The notes beneath the pieces were generated by a model. It ran no database searches and was not told the DNA's origin. It saw nothing but the letters and a program-made list of their open reading frames with translations. This document shows, piece by piece, positions 15,085-17,974 of a stretch of DNA of 17,974 bases. How positions within the stretch are numbered: position 1 is the stretch's first letter; every line of letters starts with the position of its first letter. The stretch is from positions 1 through 17,974 of the forward strand of contig JAGQRA010000509.1 in the NCBI GenBank assembly GCA_020425885.1, given 5' to 3'. The position numbers and the translations under genes were made by a program. The DNA is from Planctomycetota bacterium. Lineage in GTDB: Bacteria > Planctomycetota > UBA1135 > UBA2386.

Positions 15085-15211
15085 GGCGGCCGGCGAGGGT
15101 ACTGATCCCGCCCCGCACCACAACTGCGATCCCGCGGTTGGCCATCGACGCAGCGGCGGCGATGCTCCGGATCGTCATGTCCGGGGACGCCGCGTCGCGA
15201 CGGTGGCGTAG
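15085..15211. other. Intergenic gap between the CBS and molybdopterin genes
   Basis: The 127 bases hold no ORF I believe. GATCCCGC occurs twice (15104-15111 and 15128-15135). I see no convincing promoter or terminator, so a joint transcript of the CBS and oxidoreductase genes is possible. Confidence 0.4.
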
Positions 15212-15673
15212 CTACTGCAGCATGTTCATGTGGTCCTGCAGCCGCTGGTAGTTGCTCTTCTCGCGGTGGGTGTAGAGCTGGCGCAGGGCCTTGAGCACAT
15301 CGCCACGCGAGATGATGCCGCACAGCGAGCCGTCGTTGGCGATGACCGGCATGCGGCGGATCGGGTTGTCGCGGAACGCCGAGGCGACCTTGTAGAGGTC
15401 GGTCGAGCGGCTGACGACGCAGTATTCGCGCCGCATGTGTTGCGCCACCGTTCCGGGCGGCTCGCCCTCGTAGTGCGCGGAGGCGATGGCGGTGAGGCCG
15501 TCGCGCTCGCTGAAGATGCCGACGATGTGGTCGCCGTCGACGACGGGGGCGCCAGAGAAGCCGCGTTCGAGCAACTTCTCCACGGCGTCGAGCACCTGCG
15601 TGCCGGAGCTGACCGTGAAGACGTTTCGCTGCATCACATGGCCGGCCGTGAGCATGGTTCGGTCCGTATCCAT
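15212..15673 (-). CDS. Protein with two CBS domains
   Basis: The 153-residue cytoplasmic protein consists of a tandem CBS pair (Bateman module). The first unit spans about 10-65 (VMQRNVFTVSSGTQVLDAVEKLL then GAPVVDGDHIVGIFSERD), and the second about 78-132 (MRREYCVVSRSTDLYKVASAF then RRMPVIANDGSLCGIISRGD). The end, about 133-153, is a charged helical tail. Such modules bind adenosine nucleotides or SAM and usually regulate another domain or protein by energy status. As no effector domain is attached, it probably acts in trans. It lies 127 bases upstream of the molybdopterin gene on the same strand, so that enzyme is a possible target, but this is only context. The ATG at 15673 agrees with the family start. 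Confidence 0.9.
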   Translation of the reverse strand: MDTDRTMLTAGHVMQRNVFTVSSGTQVLDAVEKLLERGFSGAPVVDGDHIVGIFSERDGLTAIASAHYEGEPPGTVAQHMRREYCVVSRSTDLYKVASAFRDNPIRRMPVIANDGSLCGIISRGDVLKALRQLYTHREKSNYQRLQDHMNMLQ

Positions 15674-15807
15674 GGCCGGGTAGCTTAACCGAACGGCATG
15701 GATCGGGGCAGTTCCCTGCGCCGATGCGGTGCTCGCACCATGCCACGGGGCCGACGGGAAACGGCAATCGCTTGCTTCGGCCTCACCGAACGGTAACCAG
15801 GGCGGCC
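15674..15807. promoter_or_regulatory. Divergent promoter region with repeats
   Basis: These 134 bases separate the CBS gene and the S9 peptidase. ACCGAACGG occurs twice in direct orientation, once near each gene (15688-15696 and 15785-15793). GGCATGG (15695-15701) and CCATGCC (15738-15744) form an inverted repeat. GGTGCTCGCACC (15728-15739) is a short dyad. I cannot assign -35 and -10 boxes with confidence. The symmetric placement of the direct repeat suggests a shared regulator. Confidence 0.35.
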
Positions 15808-17838
15808 ATGATCATCCGCCGCTGCAGTGTTCTGGCCGTCACGGTCCTCGCCTGCTGTCCCCTGACACCGGCACAGGGCCTGACGGTGGAGCAGGAGATG
15901 TCGTTGCGCTCGGTGACGAATCCGCAGCTCGGTGACGACTTCGTCGCCTTCACCGTGATCGTGCCGCGGCCGCTGTCAGATGGTCCCGGCAGCGCTTATC
16001 TCCACGCCGGAGTGATCGATGGCCTGTCGCAGCTCGGCGGCGGCGACCTGCCCGAGCCCACGTGGTTGGTGTCCGGCAAGGACAGCGCGCCCGGTCTGTG
16101 CGTGCGGCCCGGACACCGTGCCGTCGCGTTCCAGAAGCGGATCGACGGCGCGATGCAGGTCGTCGTGCAGTCGATCGACGGCGGTGCGGCGGAGCCGTTC
16201 GCGAAGACGCCGTCGGTGGCGGCGTTCCGCTGGCGTCCGGACGGCGCGGCGATCGCGTTCACCGCGCTCGATCCGCTGCCCGAGCATCGGGCCGCGGCCG
16301 AACGTCGCGGCATCGCGCCGATCGTGGTCGACGAGGACTTCCGGCAGCTGTCGTTGTGGCTCGCCGATGGCGACGGGCCGCCGCGGCGGCTGACCGAGGG
16401 CGTCACCGTCTTCGATTTCGCCTGGTCGCCCGACGGCAGACAGCTCGCCTGCGCGATCGCGCCGCGCAATCTGGTCGACGACAGCTACATGAACAAGCGG
16501 CTGCATACGGTCGACGCCGCCGGCGGCGAACCGCGACTGCTCGTCGACAATCCGGGCAAGCTCGGCGCCTTCGCCTGGGCACCCGATGGTGGGTCGATCG
16601 CCTATGTGTCGGCGCAGGATCGGAACGATCCCCATGCCGGCATGCTGTACTCGGTCGACGTCGAGAGCGGCGGCGTGACGGCGTGGACGCGCGGGCTGCG
16701 CGGCATGATCGAGGGCATCGCCGCCACGACCAGCGGCTTCCTGCTGAGCGAGAGCCTCGGTGTCCGGACGCGCTTCCGCCACGTCACGGCCGCCGGCGAA
16801 GACCAGTGGTTCTACGAGGCGAAGTCCTCGCGGCTGGCGATCACCGGCGTCGGCACGCACGGCGGCCGGTTCGCGTTCACGGCCAGCAGCCCGTCGCATC
16901 CGGCCGAGCTCTGGTTGCCGGTGACCGACACCGAGCCGGCCGAAGCGCGCCGCCTGACCGACAGCAATCCGGGGCTTGCCGACGTCGAGCTGGGCCGCCA
17001 ACGGGTCGCCCGCTTCCGCGCCCGCGATGGCCTGCCGATCGAGGGCATCCTGATCGAGCCGGTCGGGCACGAGGACGGGCAGCGCCATCCGCTCGTCATC
17101 GCCGTCCACGGCGGGCCCGAGTCGCATCACCACGACGGCTGGACGACGAGCTACAGCAACTGGGGCCAGCTGCTCGCGGCGCGCGGCTACGTCGTCTGGA
17201 TGCCGAACTACCGCGCCTCGACCGGCTACGGCGTCGAGTTCTGCAAGCTGGATCACGGCGATCCGATGGGCCGTGAGTTCGAAGACCACCTCGATGCGAT
17301 CCACCATTTCGTCGCCGAGGGCCTGGTCGATCGCGCCCGCGTCGGCATCGGCGGCGGCAGTTACGGCGGCTATACCGCGGCCTGGGCCGCGACCAGGCAC
17401 AGCGCCCACTTCGCCGCTGCGGTGGCGTTCGTGCCGTTCACCGACATCCGCACCAAGTGGCTCACGACCGACATCCCGATGGAGTTCTACTACGTGCACT
17501 ATCAGCAGAAGTGGCCGTGGCAGCAGCCGGGCCTGCTCGCCGACCGCAGCCCGTTGTCATGGGCCGAACGTTGCGCGACGCCGCTGTTGTTGCTCGGCGG
17601 CACGGCGGATCCCCGCGTGCATCCGAGCCAGCCGTTCATGCTGTATCGCGCCGTCAAGTTCGCCACCGACACTCCGGTGCGTTACGTGCAGTATCCGGGC
17701 GAGGGCCACGGCAACCGCACCAACGTCTATCGCTACGACTACGCGCTGCGCACCCTGCGCTGGTTCGACCACTACCTCCAAGGCGCCGACCGCCGCGATG
17801 CAGCGTTGCCGCCGCGCGATCTCGACTATGCGAAGTAG
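15808..17838 (+). CDS. Secreted S9 family prolyl-oligopeptidase-like peptidase
   Basis: This 676-residue protein has a signal peptide (basic MIIRR, then a hydrophobic stretch, cleaved near PAQ, 21-23), so it works in the periplasm or outside. Residues to about 400 form a beta propeller, with WD-like PD40 strands such as FRWRPDG, FAWSPDGR and FAWAPDGG (near 140, 203 and 255). The alpha/beta hydrolase domain follows, with oxyanion strand HGGPE, nucleophile S518 in GGGSYGGY, D601 in GTADPRVHP and H634 in GEGHGN. The triad is complete, so it should be active. Members cleave short peptides, often after proline or alanine, or as acylaminoacyl or dipeptidyl peptidases; the exact specificity is open. 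The ATG at 15808 is chosen because it starts the signal peptide; an in-frame upstream start at 15724 would put 28 residues before it. A lipoprotein gene follows after 27 bases. Confidence 0.92.
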   Translation: MIIRRCSVLAVTVLACCPLTPAQGLTVEQEMSLRSVTNPQLGDDFVAFTVIVPRPLSDGPGSAYLHAGVIDGLSQLGGGDLPEPTWLVSGKDSAPGLCVRPGHRAVAFQKRIDGAMQVVVQSIDGGAAEPFAKTPSVAAFRWRPDGAAIAFTALDPLPEHRAAAERRGIAPIVVDEDFRQLSLWLADGDGPPRRLTEGVTVFDFAWSPDGRQLACAIAPRNLVDDSYMNKRLHTVDAAGGEPRLLVDNPGKLGAFAWAPDGGSIAYVSAQDRNDPHAGMLYSVDVESGGVTAWTRGLRGMIEGIAATTSGFLLSESLGVRTRFRHVTAAGEDQWFYEAKSSRLAITGVGTHGGRFAFTASSPSHPAELWLPVTDTEPAEARRLTDSNPGLADVELGRQRVARFRARDGLPIEGILIEPVGHEDGQRHPLVIAVHGGPESHHHDGWTTSYSNWGQLLAARGYVVWMPNYRASTGYGVEFCKLDHGDPMGREFEDHLDAIHHFVAEGLVDRARVGIGGGSYGGYTAAWAATRHSAHFAAAVAFVPFTDIRTKWLTTDIPMEFYYVHYQQKWPWQQPGLLADRSPLSWAERCATPLLLLGGTADPRVHPSQPFMLYRAVKFATDTPVRYVQYPGEGHGNRTNVYRYDYALRTLRWFDHYLQGADRRDAALPPRDLDYAK

Positions 17839-17865
17839 GCGGCCGGTGCGGATAGGATCTCCGGC

Positions 17866-17974
17866 ATGAGGAAGCTGCTGGTCGTCTGGTCCCTGTTCGC
17901 CGTCGTCATGACTTCGTTCGCCGCCTGCGACAACCAGGCCATGGCGCAGGCCAAGGGCCCCGACTCCCAGGCCA
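17866..17974 (+). CDS. Putative lipoprotein, N-terminal part only
   Basis: The window ends 36 codons into this gene. The first 20 residues are a lipoprotein signal (MRKLL start, hydrophobic core VVWSLFAVVM) ending in the lipobox FAAC with C21 as the lipidated cysteine. The mature part begins CDNQAMAQAKGPD. Phenylalanine at the -3 lipobox position is less usual than leucine, but the pattern is otherwise sound. It starts 27 bases after the peptidase gene and may share its transcript. Function cannot be judged. Confidence 0.65.
   Translation, partial: MRKLLVVWSLFAVVMTSFAACDNQAMAQAKGPDSQA

Noticed and set aside
12364..15105. A 913-codon open frame on the + strand opposite the molybdopterin gene
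   Set aside because: It mirrors the codon bias of the real gene in G+C-rich DNA; the translation is low in complexity with no domain, while the minus strand has full catalytic motifs.
15724..15807. Earlier start of the S9 peptidase
   Set aside because: It would bury the signal peptide 28 residues inside; the ATG at 15808 places it at the N terminus.
1..17974. tRNA or rRNA genes, CRISPR arrays, transposases, integrases or attachment sites
   Set aside because: None was found by reading; no array-like spaced repeats, no terminal repeats with a transposase and no cloverleaf-like element stood out.

Overview
The window is G+C-rich, gene-dense chromosomal DNA, most likely from a Gram-negative member of the Planctomycetota. 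The reasons are the outer-membrane and lipoprotein genes, the scarcity of Shine-Dalgarno sites, signal peptides ending in AQ, and the general look of the AspRS, S9 peptidase and molybdopterin enzyme. This placement is inference from protein character; there is no rRNA or other firm marker. I see no tRNA, CRISPR array, insertion sequence or phage gene.

Layout. (1) 1-1121: the last codons of an FKBP-type prolyl isomerase (+), overlapping tail to tail with an RlmN/Cfr-family radical SAM methyltransferase (-). (2) 1223-6450 (+): a LolD/MacB-type ABC ATPase, an overlapping two-FtsX-domain permease, then aspartyl-tRNA synthetase. (3) 6451-6560: a convergent junction with several perfect hairpins. 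(4) 6561-10095 (-): a standalone CZB zinc-binding protein, then a radical SAM/SPASM-like enzyme, a family 9 glycosyltransferase and a TorF-like outer-membrane protein, the last three joined by 4-base stop/start overlaps. (5) 10200-10631 (+): an unrecognised 143-residue protein. (6) 10673-12271 (-): an RecF/OLD-like AAA ATPase and a DUF4276 (TOPRIM-like) partner 6 bases apart, which looks like a two-gene defence module. (7) 12319-15673 (-): a large molybdopterin oxidoreductase without visible redox partners, preceded by a two-CBS-domain protein. (8) 15808-17838 (+): a secreted S9 prolyl-oligopeptidase-like enzyme, and from 17866 the start of a lipoprotein gene cut by the window edge.

Three groups have linked function. 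The ABC pair should form one membrane complex that moves lipids, lipoproteins or small molecules. The ATPase/DUF4276 pair resembles nuclease-effector defence modules, and its codon use is less G/C-biased at third positions than its neighbours. The radical SAM/GT9/OMP genes are tightly coupled and may build or modify a cell-surface glycan or glycoconjugate. I do not know a described system with exactly this composition, and together with the defence pair it is the best candidate here for something new.
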